Numbered from the stretch's first letter, positions 52,503 through 62,546 are shown. The stretch: 64,000 nt of DNA from CBDCWT01 sp965223305 (GCA_965223305.1 CBDCWT010000045.1:62001-126000), one strand, 5' to 3'. Translations and numbers: made by a program. The notes: generated by a model not told the origin, from the sequence alone.

Positions 52503-54926
52503 TTGCTCGAACGTTCAGCTCGGCTTCGTGTCGTCACCTTCGTTATATCCGCGCTGCGAACGTTGCCTTCGATCGGGTTTGCCGCGGACTCGGTTCCTAG
52601 CCAGCCGGTCACAGTCAACGCCGGAACTTCGACATACGACTATCATCCTTCAACGTCGACCACCGACACTGGAACGTCGTGGTACGCGTGGCATGCTTAC
52701 AGCGACGGCCGAGACCGGATTGTCGCGCGGTCTGTTGAACGAGGTGGCCATCTCGGCGAACTTCACACAGTGAGTGACACCGGCGCAGTGCATGGTCCGC
52801 CCACGATTGTTGCTCAGAACGACCGGTCTGCCTTCGTGATCTGGTCAACAGAGACAAGAGAGCGCTGGCATGTCGTCTGTCGTAATCTGACTGACGAACC
52901 TGCGAAAGACATCAGGAATCTCTCTGATGGAAAGTACGACGCTATTCATCCGACTGCCGTCGTGCTCTCGGATGGGAATCTGGTTGCCGTTTGGTCGGCT
53001 CATGTGGATGGCCACTGGCGGATCCGGGGTTGCCGACTTCAAGGTCAACAGGCCGGCGAGATCTTTCCTGTTTCCAGTGTCGATGCCGATGCCTTCCGGC
53101 CAGTTCTCACGTTGCATGAAGATCAAGTGTGGGCTGTCTGGGATCAGTATCAGCAACCGAACTACTCGGTTCATGGCCGAGTCGTCTTCCCAGAGCTTTC
53201 AGGAATCGAGCGGATTTCCCCGCGCGGCGGGTATTGCCTGACGCCAACGGCACTGTCACATCAGCGCAAGATGCATGTGGCATGGCTGAGCAAATCGGAT
53301 GTTGTGGGCGGGCCGGGCGTGATCAGCCAATGGCACACGCTCCATGTCGCCTCTCGAGACAAGGACGGTTGGCGGCAAATCGTGACACCGAACGGCAATA
53401 CAACTGCGGCCGAGTTGACCCAAGGTTTGATGGCGAAGATCGCGCCAGAACCAATCGCTACGGGTGGTTATTTGGGTGCGAGGCTGCGACCCTCTTTGCT
53501 CTCGCACGGAGAAAGCCTCTGGCTGTTGTGGGAACGTAAATCTGATCACCGGGGAAGTACACCGCACGTCTCAGGCGATCTCGTGGGCCGTCAGAGTCTC
53601 GACGGGCTGTGGCAGTCTCCGGTGATCCTGAAGCAGGGCCAAGTCGACTACCATCTGATCGATCCGCCATCCTCCGTGGCTGGTAGAGTCCGGATCCTCG
53701 CCTCGCCGTTACCTCGTCGCGGGATCCGGAACTATGAAGCGTACGAAGTCGATCTCGCGGACAGCCAGCCGTTCGAGCAGGATGTGTGGTTGGGTTGGAA
53801 CCCCGTCTCGTTGCCCATGGAGAACGAGACCCGCCCTCGCTACACAACCTCAGCAGGTGGCAAGACCTACAAGTTGTTCTGGGCCGATTTACATTGCCAC
53901 AATGGACTAACCGCCGACGCAGAAGGCCAGCCGGATGAAATGCACTTCTACGCCCGGGATCGAGCGAACCTTGACGTCGTTGTGTTTACCAACAACGACT
54001 TCTACAACGTCCCGCTTTCGCAGCACGACTACGAACTCGGCAATTTGTTCGCAAAGACCTTTTCCAATGATGCAAAACCCGGCGGGAGCGACTTTCTTTC
54101 CTTGCCCGGATTTGAATGGACATCGCGCATCCCCGGCGTTGCAACCGCCGTTTTGTCCGACCCAGGAAACTGGCTGCCGCCGTACCGCAACCGCTCCTAT
54201 CCCAACCATCGGAGTGTGATCTATCCGCCCAGCGGTGGGCCGCTCGTTCATTTTAACGAGGTGGCGAACGACATCTCGTACCTTAATTCAGCTGTACAGC
54301 GTGCGGGCGGCATCACGCTTTCACAGCACAATGCCTTCAAACTGACCGGGCACGCTGTCGAAGTTGGCCTCGAGCTGACATCCGGCTGGAGTAACTACAT
54401 CGGCAGCCACCCACACCTCTTTCATGAGCCACTCAACCGCGGTGTCCGACTTGGCTTCACCGCGAACGGCGATACACATCGACGCGCCCCAGGTCTTAGC
54501 GGTGCACTGACCGGAATCTACGCCACAGAGTTGACGGCCGAGGCGGTTCTGGACGCCTTGAGAAACCGACGATGCTTCGCGACGATGGGCTCTCGTCTTT
54601 TTCTCGATACACGAGTCGACGATGCCATAATGGGAGGCACAGCAACGACGTCAAAAAGGCAGGCTACTTTGGCGCTGCGAACAATCGGTATGCAACCGAT
54701 CAGAAATGTAAGCTTGATACGCAACGGCAAGACGATCCACGAAGTCACTGGCGACGGCGCTCATCGCCTGGAAGTTGAGTTCATCGACAAGGAGCTACCG
54801 AAAGGCACGCATTGGTACTATTGGCGAGTCAGCCAGGCGGGCACTGGGCGAGTCTTGCCCGGAAATCTAATGCCCGCGCGCGGCCACCTCGCCTGGTCGT
54901 CACCAAGCTGGTTGGTGGTGGAGTGA
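52503..54926 (+). CDS. Secreted DUF3604 protein with beta-propeller-like N-terminal region
   Basis: The product (807 residues) starts with a probable signal (RVVTFVISALRTLPSIGFAA) followed by ~400 residues of repeated beta strands that resemble a propeller (phrases VIWSTETRERWHV, AVWSAHVDGHWRI, WAVWDQYQQ). From ~462, DLHCHNGLTADAEGQPDE, then FYARDRANLDVVVFTNND mark the DUF3604, PHP-related, domain with the metal-type HxH. Later GFEWTS and SQHNAF are also conserved. The TTG at 52503 is six bases after AAGGAG; no ATG fits the signal. It may be a metal-dependent hydrolase; the substrate is unknown. Confidence 0.72.
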   Translation: MLERSARLRVVTFVISALRTLPSIGFAADSVPSQPVTVNAGTSTYDYHPSTSTTDTGTSWYAWHAYSDGRDRIVARSVERGGHLGELHTVSDTGAVHGPPTIVAQNDRSAFVIWSTETRERWHVVCRNLTDEPAKDIRNLSDGKYDAIHPTAVVLSDGNLVAVWSAHVDGHWRIRGCRLQGQQAGEIFPVSSVDADAFRPVLTLHEDQVWAVWDQYQQPNYSVHGRVVFPELSGIERISPRGGYCLTPTALSHQRKMHVAWLSKSDVVGGPGVISQWHTLHVASRDKDGWRQIVTPNGNTTAAELTQGLMAKIAPEPIATGGYLGARLRPSLLSHGESLWLLWERKSDHRGSTPHVSGDLVGRQSLDGLWQSPVILKQGQVDYHLIDPPSSVAGRVRILASPLPRRGIRNYEAYEVDLADSQPFEQDVWLGWNPVSLPMENETRPRYTTSAGGKTYKLFWADLHCHNGLTADAEGQPDEMHFYARDRANLDVVVFTNNDFYNVPLSQHDYELGNLFAKTFSNDAKPGGSDFLSLPGFEWTSRIPGVATAVLSDPGNWLPPYRNRSYPNHRSVIYPPSGGPLVHFNEVANDISYLNSAVQRAGGITLSQHNAFKLTGHAVEVGLELTSGWSNYIGSHPHLFHEPLNRGVRLGFTANGDTHRRAPGLSGALTGIYATELTAEAVLDALRNRRCFATMGSRLFLDTRVDDAIMGGTATTSKRQATLALRTIGMQPIRNVSLIRNGKTIHEVTGDGAHRLEVEFIDKELPKGTHWYYWRVSQAGTGRVLPGNLMPARGHLAWSSPSWLVVE

Positions 54927-55025
54927 TGCCGGACACGTGCGAGGCAGCAGCCGGGGACTCGGGTTTTGCCGCCACGCCGACTCCCCAGTGAATAGAATGA
55001 AAGACCCCTAGCGAGGCCCCAGGCG

Positions 55026-58000
55026 ATGAGTCACGAGTCCGTGATGTTCCTGTTGTGCACGTTGGTTGTATCCAACTCGTTGGCAGCCGCGTCTGAAGTT
55101 CAGTTCAATCGTGACGTACGGCCGATTCTTGCGAACAAGTGCTTTTCCTGTCACGGGCTCGACGCCGCTGGTCGTGAAGCCGACCTGCGACTGGACCAGC
55201 GGCCGGACGCGATCTCCGATCGTGGCGGCTACTCGGCAATCGTGCCTGGCGACGATCAGAAGTCGCGGTTGATTGAGCGGGTCACAGCTAAGGATGCGGC
55301 CGAGCGGATGCCACCGGCTGATTCGAACAAGCAACTTACTGCAGATGAAGTCGCGTTGCTGCGGACGTGGATCCTGCAGGGAGCGAACTACCAACGGCAC
55401 TGGGCCTTCGAGCCAATCGTCAAACCGCAGCCGCCTCGCCGACCCTCAATAGCTGTAGCTAACCCGATCGATCTCTTTACAGCCGCACAGCTGCAGGACC
55501 ACGGCTGGCAGCTCGCACCCGCCGCTGCACCTGAGACGCTTCTCCGCCGAGTAACACTCGATTTGATCGGTTTGCCGCCGACACTGGGCGAGTTGGAGAG
55601 TTTTCGGGACAGCCTGCGCCGTCCCGGCGCCGATCCCACCGAGTGCCTCGCGCATGCCATCGACCGTTTGCTCGCTTCGAACCATTTTGGCGAACATTTC
55701 GCGGTCGCCTGGCTCGATGCAGCACGATACGCCGACACCAATGGCTATTTCGGCGACAAACCTCGCCAGATGTGGCTGTGGCGTGACTGGGTGGTCGACG
55801 CCCTCAACTCCAATATGCCGTTCGACCAATTCACCGTCGAGCAAATCGCCGGCGACATGCTGCCACAGCCTACACTCGAACAGCGGATCGCCACCGGCTT
55901 CAACCGCAATCACATGGCCAACAACGAGTCGGGCATCGTTGATGAAGAATTTCGCACGGAGTACGTCGTCGACCGTGTGCACACCACCATGACGGTCTGG
56001 TTGGGGCTGACGGTCGGGTGTGCCCAGTGTCACGACCATAAGTTCGACCCCATCACGCAGCGTGAATTCTACGAGCTTTTTGCGTTCTTCAACAACGTTC
56101 CAGAGACCGGGTTGATTCGAGAAAACAACCCGCCTCCGTTGCTCGAAGTGCCGTCGGCTGACCAACGACGGCAGCTGACTCGGCTGGAGGCAGCAGTTCG
56201 CGCTGCGGCCGAGTCGTTCGAGAGCGTTGGCAAGCGGTTAGCTCCAGCTGTCACAACCTGGGAACAGCAAGAGTCGTCGAATCTGCCCGTGCTGCCGCGG
56301 CAGCGAGTGGTTTGGCACGAGAGTTTCCCGGGCCGGCTGGCAGCAGGTGCTCGATCACTTGGTTCGACGCTGCCGTTCGAGCGAGGCATACGCGGCCCGG
56401 CTGCCAGGTTTGATGCAACGCGACATGTCGAGGCCTGGCTGCCTGACTTCAATCCGGATGAACCGTGGACCATTGGCCTGTGGCTGAATGCCGAAGGATC
56501 ACTCAGCTGTCCTTTGTCACTGATTGAGCCGATCGGCCGGCGGCGGGGCCTCGAGGTGATTTGGCAAAAAGGACGGTTGGTGGTCAACCTGGTCCACGAG
56601 TGGGGTGTTAGTCTGATCGAAGCGGCAACTGCGCCAGCGGCCGATCGGCAAAGCTGGCACCACGTCGTCGTGAGCTACGATGGTTCACAGCGGGCAAGTG
56701 GTTTGCGGGTGTACGTAGACGGAGCACCGATGCCGTTGGAAGTGTCACGAGACTCGCTCAGCGGAAGTCTGGTCAATAGTGAGCCGTTGAGGATCGCGCG
56801 GCGAGACTCGGGGTTGGGTTTCTACGGGCTGCTCGACGAAGTACGTATCCTGCAACGCGAGCTTGATGAGCCATCAGTTTTGAATTGGTTCTGGGGAGAA
56901 CGAATTCGGGGGGTTCTGTCGACAGCCGCTCCCGAGCGGAGTGCGGAGGATTCGGCTGCGTTGTTAGATTACTTCATCACGCATCACGGTGATGCTGAGG
57001 CGAAAGCAGCGAGGCAGAGAGTGAAGACGACGATCGACTCTGAACGGAGATTGCGGGAGTCCATTCCCAGCGTGCTGGTGATGCAGGAGGAAGATCCTCC
57101 GCGCACAACGCACATGTTGCTAAGGGGGCAGTACGACAAACGTGGCGAGGTTGTACGGCCGGGAGTTCCCCTGGCAGTTGCGCCATGGCCGGACGGGGCG
57201 CCCCGCGACCGCCTGGGGCTCGCCCGCTGGTTAGTATCTGAGCAGAATCCACTGGCAGCGCGCGTCGCCGTTAACCGCCTCTGGCAGCACTTCTTCGGCG
57301 CCGGATTGGTGCGAACCGTAGACGACTTCGGCTCTCAGGGAGAACCGCCAACGCATCCTGAATTGCTAGACTGGCTGGCCGCGACGTTCCGTGAGAGCGG
57401 TTGGGATGTGAAAGGGCTAGTTCGACAGATTATCACTTCCCGTACTTATCAGCAAAGCTCACGGTTTCGTGTTGCCGATTCGCACGTCATCGACCCGCAG
57501 AATCGCCTGTGGGGACGGGGTCCAAGTGGGCGTCTATCGGCCGAGATGTTGCGCGACCAGGCACTCGCCGTCTCCGGTTTGCTAGAGCGTGAAATGGGCG
57601 GCCCTAGCGTCAAGCCGTATCAACCTCCCGGGCTCTGGGAGGCAGTCTCTTATGACGGCGAGGAATCCTACAAGCCCGACAGTGGAGCTGGATTGTGGCG
57701 GCGCAGCCTTTACACGTATGTTAAGCGGCAGGTACCGCCGCCGACTCTGCTGACTTTCGATGGTCCGACGCGCGAAAAATGCACGATGAGTCGCACACGG
57801 ACCAACACGCCGCTGCAGGCGCTGCTGTTGCTGAACGACACTACGTTTGTCGCCGCAGCGCGGACGTTGGCGGCTCGAGTGTGGCAGGGCGCCGCCACAG
57901 AGCCGCAACGGTTACGACTGCTGTGGCGATCGGTATTGCAGCGGGAAATTCAGCCGGCCGAACTCGCAATGCTCAGCGGACTGCTACGGCGGCAGCGCAA

Positions 58001-58151
58001 ACGGTTCGCCGAAGACCCGGCGGCCGCGCAACGTCTGTTGTCGGTCGGATCGCTGGTCACCGAGCGACCGTGTGGTCCCGGTGAGCTAGCTGCCTGGACT
58101 GTTGTGACGCTGACGATGTTCAACCTGGACGAGACGATCACGAAACGATGA
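55026..58151 (+). CDS. DUF1549/DUF1553 protein with LamG-like domain
   Basis: The 1041-residue product has a signal peptide, haem-type CFSCH at ~39, DUF1549 (~150-330, LRRVTLDLIGLPPTLGEL, second site CAQCH near ~337), an inserted laminin-G/concanavalin-like domain (~430-620; WHHVVVSYDGSQRASGLRVY) and DUF1553 (~721-990, NPLAARVAVNRLWQHFFGAG). Its stop overlaps the DUF1501 start in ATGA, so translation is coupled. The LamG domain suggests glycan binding. Confidence 0.9.
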   Translation: MSHESVMFLLCTLVVSNSLAAASEVQFNRDVRPILANKCFSCHGLDAAGREADLRLDQRPDAISDRGGYSAIVPGDDQKSRLIERVTAKDAAERMPPADSNKQLTADEVALLRTWILQGANYQRHWAFEPIVKPQPPRRPSIAVANPIDLFTAAQLQDHGWQLAPAAAPETLLRRVTLDLIGLPPTLGELESFRDSLRRPGADPTECLAHAIDRLLASNHFGEHFAVAWLDAARYADTNGYFGDKPRQMWLWRDWVVDALNSNMPFDQFTVEQIAGDMLPQPTLEQRIATGFNRNHMANNESGIVDEEFRTEYVVDRVHTTMTVWLGLTVGCAQCHDHKFDPITQREFYELFAFFNNVPETGLIRENNPPPLLEVPSADQRRQLTRLEAAVRAAAESFESVGKRLAPAVTTWEQQESSNLPVLPRQRVVWHESFPGRLAAGARSLGSTLPFERGIRGPAARFDATRHVEAWLPDFNPDEPWTIGLWLNAEGSLSCPLSLIEPIGRRRGLEVIWQKGRLVVNLVHEWGVSLIEAATAPAADRQSWHHVVVSYDGSQRASGLRVYVDGAPMPLEVSRDSLSGSLVNSEPLRIARRDSGLGFYGLLDEVRILQRELDEPSVLNWFWGERIRGVLSTAAPERSAEDSAALLDYFITHHGDAEAKAARQRVKTTIDSERRLRESIPSVLVMQEEDPPRTTHMLLRGQYDKRGEVVRPGVPLAVAPWPDGAPRDRLGLARWLVSEQNPLAARVAVNRLWQHFFGAGLVRTVDDFGSQGEPPTHPELLDWLAATFRESGWDVKGLVRQIITSRTYQQSSRFRVADSHVIDPQNRLWGRGPSGRLSAEMLRDQALAVSGLLEREMGGPSVKPYQPPGLWEAVSYDGEESYKPDSGAGLWRRSLYTYVKRQVPPPTLLTFDGPTREKCTMSRTRTNTPLQALLLLNDTTFVAAARTLAARVWQGAATEPQRLRLLWRSVLQREIQPAELAMLSGLLRRQRKRFAEDPAAAQRLLSVGSLVTERPCGPGELAAWTVVTLTMFNLDETITKR

Positions 58152-59548
58152 ATGGCCGACTCGATCGACGTAGCTTTTTCTCGCAATCCAGTTTGGCTCT
58201 GGGAGGGATGGCGCTAGCTTCGCTCAGCGAGCACGGTCAAGCCGCCCAACGCACGGTACCGCGGGCGCGAAGGATCATTTACCTGTTCATGCACGGCGGT
58301 CCATCTCAGCTGGATCTGTTGGACCACAAGCCGGGCTTGCAGCGCCTGCACGGTCAGGAGCTGCCCGATTCTGTGCGCGGTGACCAAAGACTGACCGGTA
58401 TGACGAGCAACCAGCAGACGCTGCCGGTCACTTCTTCGCTCTTCGAGTTTCAGCGGCATGGTCAGAGCGGTGCTTGGTTCAGTGAACTCCTACCTCACAC
58501 GGGACAGATCGCCGACGAGCTGTGCATCATCCGGTCGTTACACACGGAGGCCATCAACCACGACCCCGCGGTTACATACCTGCAGACCGGACACCAGCAA
58601 CCAGGGCGGCCCAGCTTCGGTGCCTGGCTCAGCTACGGACTGGGTGCGGAGAACCGCGACTTGCCGGCCTTTGTTGTGTTGCTTTCACACGGTAGCGCCG
58701 CCCGGCCAGCAGATCCACTCTACGCGCGGCTATGGGGAGCTGGGTTTCTACCTTCCAGCCACCAAGGTGTGGCTCTGCGCAGTCGGGGCGATCCGGTGTT
58801 GTACTTGTCCAACCCACCGGGACTCAACGACATCTCACGACGTGACCAGCTGGACGTCATCGGCGCCCTGAATCGACGGCAGCTTGCCGAGTTCCGCGAC
58901 CCTGAGATCGCCACCCGGATTGCGCAGTACGAGCTGGCCTTTCGCATGCAGAGTTCGGTGCCGGAGTTGACCGAGGTGAGCGGCGAACGCGCAAAGACGA
59001 TGGACGCTTACGGCCCGCAGGCTCGGCACCCTGGGACTTTTGCCGCCAACTGCCTGCTGGCGCGGCGGCTGGCCGAGCGGGGTGTCCGCTTCATCCAACT
59101 TTATCACCGTGGTTGGGACCAGCACTACAATCTGCCCAGCGACTTGCGCCTGCAGTGTCGAGATGTCGACCAACCGATCGCGGCACTCATTCGGGATCTG
59201 AAGCAGCGAGGCTTGCTGGACGAGACCTTGGTCGTGTGGGGTGGCGAATTCGGCCGCACCACATATAGCCAAGGTAAGTTGGAACCGACCAACTACGGAC
59301 GTGACCACCACGGCCGCTGCTTCACGATGTGGCTGGCCGGCGGTGGTGTGAAGCGGGGAATTCAGTACGGGGAAACCGACGAGTTTTGCTACAACGTAGT
59401 ACGGGACCCAGTGCACGTCCACGACTTGAATGCCACGTTGCTTCACCTACTGGGTATCGATCACACGCAACTGACTTTTCGCTCGCAAGGTCGCGACTAC
59501 CGACTGACCGATGTGCATGGCGACGTGGTCGAGGGCATCTTGGCCTGA
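58148..59548 (+). CDS. DUF1501 protein with leader
   Basis: The 466-residue protein starts with DRRSFFSQSSLALGGMALAS, a Tat-like leader, and has IIYLFMHGGPSQLDLLDHKP, GWDQHYN and GEFGRTTYSQGKLEP then GRDHHGRCFTMWLAGGG. It overlaps the preceding gene by 4 bases. It belongs to the same family as the DUF1501 genes at 24975, 39475 and 46314. Confidence 0.92.
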   Translation: MNGRLDRRSFFSQSSLALGGMALASLSEHGQAAQRTVPRARRIIYLFMHGGPSQLDLLDHKPGLQRLHGQELPDSVRGDQRLTGMTSNQQTLPVTSSLFEFQRHGQSGAWFSELLPHTGQIADELCIIRSLHTEAINHDPAVTYLQTGHQQPGRPSFGAWLSYGLGAENRDLPAFVVLLSHGSAARPADPLYARLWGAGFLPSSHQGVALRSRGDPVLYLSNPPGLNDISRRDQLDVIGALNRRQLAEFRDPEIATRIAQYELAFRMQSSVPELTEVSGERAKTMDAYGPQARHPGTFAANCLLARRLAERGVRFIQLYHRGWDQHYNLPSDLRLQCRDVDQPIAALIRDLKQRGLLDETLVVWGGEFGRTTYSQGKLEPTNYGRDHHGRCFTMWLAGGGVKRGIQYGETDEFCYNVVRDPVHVHDLNATLLHLLGIDHTQLTFRSQGRDYRLTDVHGDVVEGILA

Positions 59549-59826
59549 GCATGCTGCAATTCGTCCACCGTTCGGCGACGGTGGCTATCAGCTTGAGTGC
59601 GTCAGCGTCTCCATACGGCAGTTCTCAGTGGGTCGACTATTCAGTTGTCACACGCTCGGGGGAACAGGACTTACGCGACGTACGGTCTCCGCAGCCCCTC
59701 GCTGGTATGGCAACTGACTAGTTGACTTCTCCACGACATAGCTGATGAGTATGAATTACACCGCCCAGTCACATTGCGCAACTACGCAGCTGGCCGCGCC
59801 TGACTAAGCCTCGGTGGACCATACTC

Positions 59827-60675
59827 ATGCACTATTTCTGGACGTTGTTCGACTGCGGCGTCACGGCCGTGTTAGTGCTGGCACTGCAGGCACCGGACAT
59901 ACCCGAATACCCGACGCTGCGCCCGTCACAAGAAAAGTACAAGCTTAACGAGCCGGTGGTGATCACGGCGTTGACCGGGAAAGCCGCGCCAAGTGACGAC
60001 TTCGAGTTGGTCTTTGTCTGGGACGTTCCACAAACGGTTCGCTATCGAGTCTGTCTTACTGAAAACGACAGTGGTGGTCAAAAGCTGTACTTGCGCAACG
60101 AGATTCACGTCTGGGCTGAAGCAGGTACCTACGACGTTGGCTGCACAATGATTGTGATGGACTACGCAACTCGAACACACAGCATTCAACGAATGGCTTG
60201 CCGCTTCTCAGTCGGACCCGGCCCACCACCGGACCCGCCCCCCGACATCCCGGATGACGGATTCGGTAATCTGCGCAGAAACGTTGTGCAGTGGTCGCAG
60301 GAACTCCTGTTCGGCCAGCTTACGCCTGCCCAGATTCGAGAAGCTGGCCGTGGTTTCGTGAGCATCTCCAATCGAATGGGACCTGCTGCAGAACCTCGGA
60401 TCATCTCCGCTGACGCCGCAGTGGAGGAGATGAAGACGATAGGACAAGGCCTCGGTGATGCGTGGCTGCAGTTCGAGCGCCGGTATCAGCAAGTCTTTCG
60501 TCAGCACCAGGACACCATGACGCGCGAGACACTTCGCGACTTTCTAAGAACGATCGGCGACGGCCTGATATTGTCACTCGACCACCTGTCAAAGGAGATT
60601 TCCGATGGCGAGTCACATCCAAGAGTATTCGGAAGCGGTCGTATCTCGTCTGGAAGGTGCCGGTACCGGAATTGA
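59827..60675 (+). CDS. Exported hypothetical protein, first gene of a three-gene set
   Basis: I do not recognise a family. The 282-residue translation has a short hydrophobic N-terminal segment (FDCGVTAVLVLALQA), then a beta-rich Ig/PKD-like part (to ~125), a Pro-rich linker PPPDPPPD at ~138 and a mainly helical C-terminus. The last ~23 codons overlap the next gene, which has its own strong ribosome binding site, so the real C-terminus may be shorter or the overlap may be genuine. Upstream 59549-59826 shows no gene. Confidence 0.55.
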   Translation: MHYFWTLFDCGVTAVLVLALQAPDIPEYPTLRPSQEKYKLNEPVVITALTGKAAPSDDFELVFVWDVPQTVRYRVCLTENDSGGQKLYLRNEIHVWAEAGTYDVGCTMIVMDYATRTHSIQRMACRFSVGPGPPPDPPPDIPDDGFGNLRRNVVQWSQELLFGQLTPAQIREAGRGFVSISNRMGPAAEPRIISADAAVEEMKTIGQGLGDAWLQFERRYQQVFRQHQDTMTRETLRDFLRTIGDGLILSLDHLSKEISDGESHPRVFGSGRISSGRCRYRN

Positions 60676-60964
60676 CATTGGCGTTGTCATGGAGCTGGTG
60701 CTGACGCTCATCGACGGGTGCTTCGAGACGAAGGAACAGCTGAATGAGGCCGCAAAAGACCCTGATCCGCTGCAAGTGATCGGAATGAGGATCATTGCTA
60801 GGCGGACACTTCGGCAAAACAACAAGAAGCGGCCGAAGCCGACAGTCGTCAAGCAACTAGTCGACGAAATGTTGGCCGAGCTGGCCGAGACCAAAGATGA
60901 GGACGTCAAAGCAGCTTTCGCAGAAGCGCAACACGGACTGGGCCCTTTTGCAAGTGCAGAATAG
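60605..60964 (+). CDS. Hypothetical helical protein, second gene of a three-gene set
   Basis: This 119-residue protein has no signal peptide and is predicted almost wholly helical and charged, with TGIDIGVVMELVLTLIDGCF and KKRPKPTVVKQLVDEML. AAGGAG sits seven bases before the ATG. It overlaps the gene before it by 71 bases and is 12 bases before the peptidase gene. I recognise no motif. It could be an inhibitor or partner of the peptidase, by position only. Confidence 0.6.
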   Translation: MASHIQEYSEAVVSRLEGAGTGIDIGVVMELVLTLIDGCFETKEQLNEAAKDPDPLQVIGMRIIARRTLRQNNKKRPKPTVVKQLVDEMLAELAETKDEDVKAAFAEAQHGLGPFASAE

Positions 60965-60976
60965 GACGAGAGAACA

Positions 60977-61978
60977 ATGTCAGCAGGACACATGGGCTGG
61001 GGCACTATACAGGATCCACCGGCCCAGACACTTGCACGAGACATGCGGGTTCACGAAACCTACGTCGAGACCAGCTCGTGGAATGCTGACTTTCCGTCCT
61101 TCAAAGATCGTCATATTACCGGGGCCCAAGAAACTCCGTACGAACGCAAGATTCGTGAAGAGTTGCTCCAGATCGACGATGGATGGGGGTTTTGGGAAGC
61201 GGAGAAGCTGGCCTACGGCAACTATCTCCAGCCTGGTCCGCAGAACATCGGCAATTGCGTGGGATATTCCCATGCGCTCCTGATTGCGAGCAAGCATGCA
61301 CACGAAATTCTGGTAGAGGGCCAGCTGGAAGAGCCGCTTGGCCACTACGATCGTGTCACCCCCGTTCCATATGTCCCATACAGCTACGGGATTGGCCGCG
61401 TATTCGTTGGAAAGGGGAGGATTCGCGGAGACGGCTCGTTGTGTGCATGGCAGATCACAGCAACCATGGAGCACGGGTTTCTTCCCAGCAATACTCCTGG
61501 ACTCACCGGGCCGTTTCCGCAGAGCACCAGCGCGATTGGGCGCGAGTTCGGACGATCTCGCGGCGTTTTAGACAGATGGCGAGAGAAGGCGTCTACGTTT
61601 GACCTGGCTGACAGCCTCAAGATTGGCACTGCCGACGAAGCCAAAGACGTTCTAACGGTCGCCAAGTGTCCAATACAGATCTGCAGCGGCTGGGGCTTCG
61701 GCAGACCTTTCTGGGACAGCAAGCGCGAAATCTGGATCTACCGGCGCAGTGGCAGTTGGTCTCACTCGATGCAGATTGTTGGCTGTATTGAGGTTAAAGG
61801 CGAGTGGTTCATTGTGGTTCGCAATCAGTGGGGAACTGAGTACCACAAGGATCCCGGGCGAGGAATTCCACGCGGCTGTTTCATCATCGGCCTCGATCTG
61901 CTCGCCGCGTGGCTCCGCGATGCCTACGCTAGCACGATTGGACAAATTGTCGCTCGCAAAAGTCAGCTACTCGCGTAA
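60977..61978 (+). CDS. Papain-like (C1-fold) cysteine peptidase
   Basis: The 333-residue protein has the three elements of the papain fold in order: GPQNIGNCVGYSHALL with catalytic Cys94 (compare QGxCGSCWAF), WSHSMQIVGC with His263, and VVRNQWGTEYH with Asn283 (compare NSWGxxWG). A Gln at ~89 could serve as oxyanion residue. No signal peptide is seen, so it may act inside the cell or be exported otherwise. It is the third gene of an apparent operon with two small proteins of unknown function. Confidence 0.7.
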   Translation: MSAGHMGWGTIQDPPAQTLARDMRVHETYVETSSWNADFPSFKDRHITGAQETPYERKIREELLQIDDGWGFWEAEKLAYGNYLQPGPQNIGNCVGYSHALLIASKHAHEILVEGQLEEPLGHYDRVTPVPYVPYSYGIGRVFVGKGRIRGDGSLCAWQITATMEHGFLPSNTPGLTGPFPQSTSAIGREFGRSRGVLDRWREKASTFDLADSLKIGTADEAKDVLTVAKCPIQICSGWGFGRPFWDSKREIWIYRRSGSWSHSMQIVGCIEVKGEWFIVVRNQWGTEYHKDPGRGIPRGCFIIGLDLLAAWLRDAYASTIGQIVARKSQLLA

Positions 61979-62303
61979 TACCGACTTTCGGGCGAAATAA
62001 CGTCGCAGTAGCAACTCTCGGAGACATACGAGTTCGGCAGCACTTCATCCACTCACGGCCCACATATTTCTATCAATAGGAAGGAAGCGCCAGCGGTAAT
62101 TGAACATTATCGTGTTTTGCTACCCGTTTGACGATGGACGCGTTGGGCAAACAGTTGTGCAGTTCTGCAGAGTGTGTTAGAAGTGGAAGTTCCATATCAC
62201 GGCCCCGCTGCACAGCACCAATCTGATCATCGTCCGCCTACTGAGGCGACGGTTCGCAGCCTCTGACACTTCCGGGGCATCTACGCAAGATGGAGGGCAG
62301 AAC
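61979..62303. other. Intergenic region before the LuxR-type gene
   Basis: I see no gene in this stretch. It probably holds the promoter of the HTH gene; a ribosome binding site GGAGGG lies just before its ATG. Confidence 0.4.
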
Positions 62304-62546
62304 ATGTTTACCCCGGAACAGTGGGGCAAGATTCACAACATCCTGAACGTCACAAATCGAGAAATGGATGTCGTTCGACTGATTGTCGCCCACGAATCGG
62401 AAAAGGAAGTTGCCCGCGACTTGGGCATCAAACTGTCGACTGTACATTCTCATATTCTCAGGATCTACCAGAAACTCGGAATCAATTGCCGTTCAGAACT
62501 GATTGCCCGAGTGTATGACGCTCATATTAGCGCTGCTGACAACTGA
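62304..62546 (+). CDS. Stand-alone LuxR-type HTH protein
   Basis: The 80-residue product is almost only the LuxR/FixJ-type helix-turn-helix: NVTNREMDVVRLIVAHESEKEVARDLGIKLSTVHSHILRIYQKLGI. There is no receiver, PAS or autoinducer domain. GGAGGG precedes the ATG. Such isolated HTH proteins bind DNA as small regulators. Its targets could include the neighbouring peptidase or radical SAM genes, by position only. Confidence 0.8.
   Translation: MFTPEQWGKIHNILNVTNREMDVVRLIVAHESEKEVARDLGIKLSTVHSHILRIYQKLGINCRSELIARVYDAHISAADN

Noticed and set aside
52181..52618. 145-codon minus-strand frame opposite the DUF3604 gene start
   Set aside because: Overlaps a real gene start with a good ribosome binding site and has no motif.
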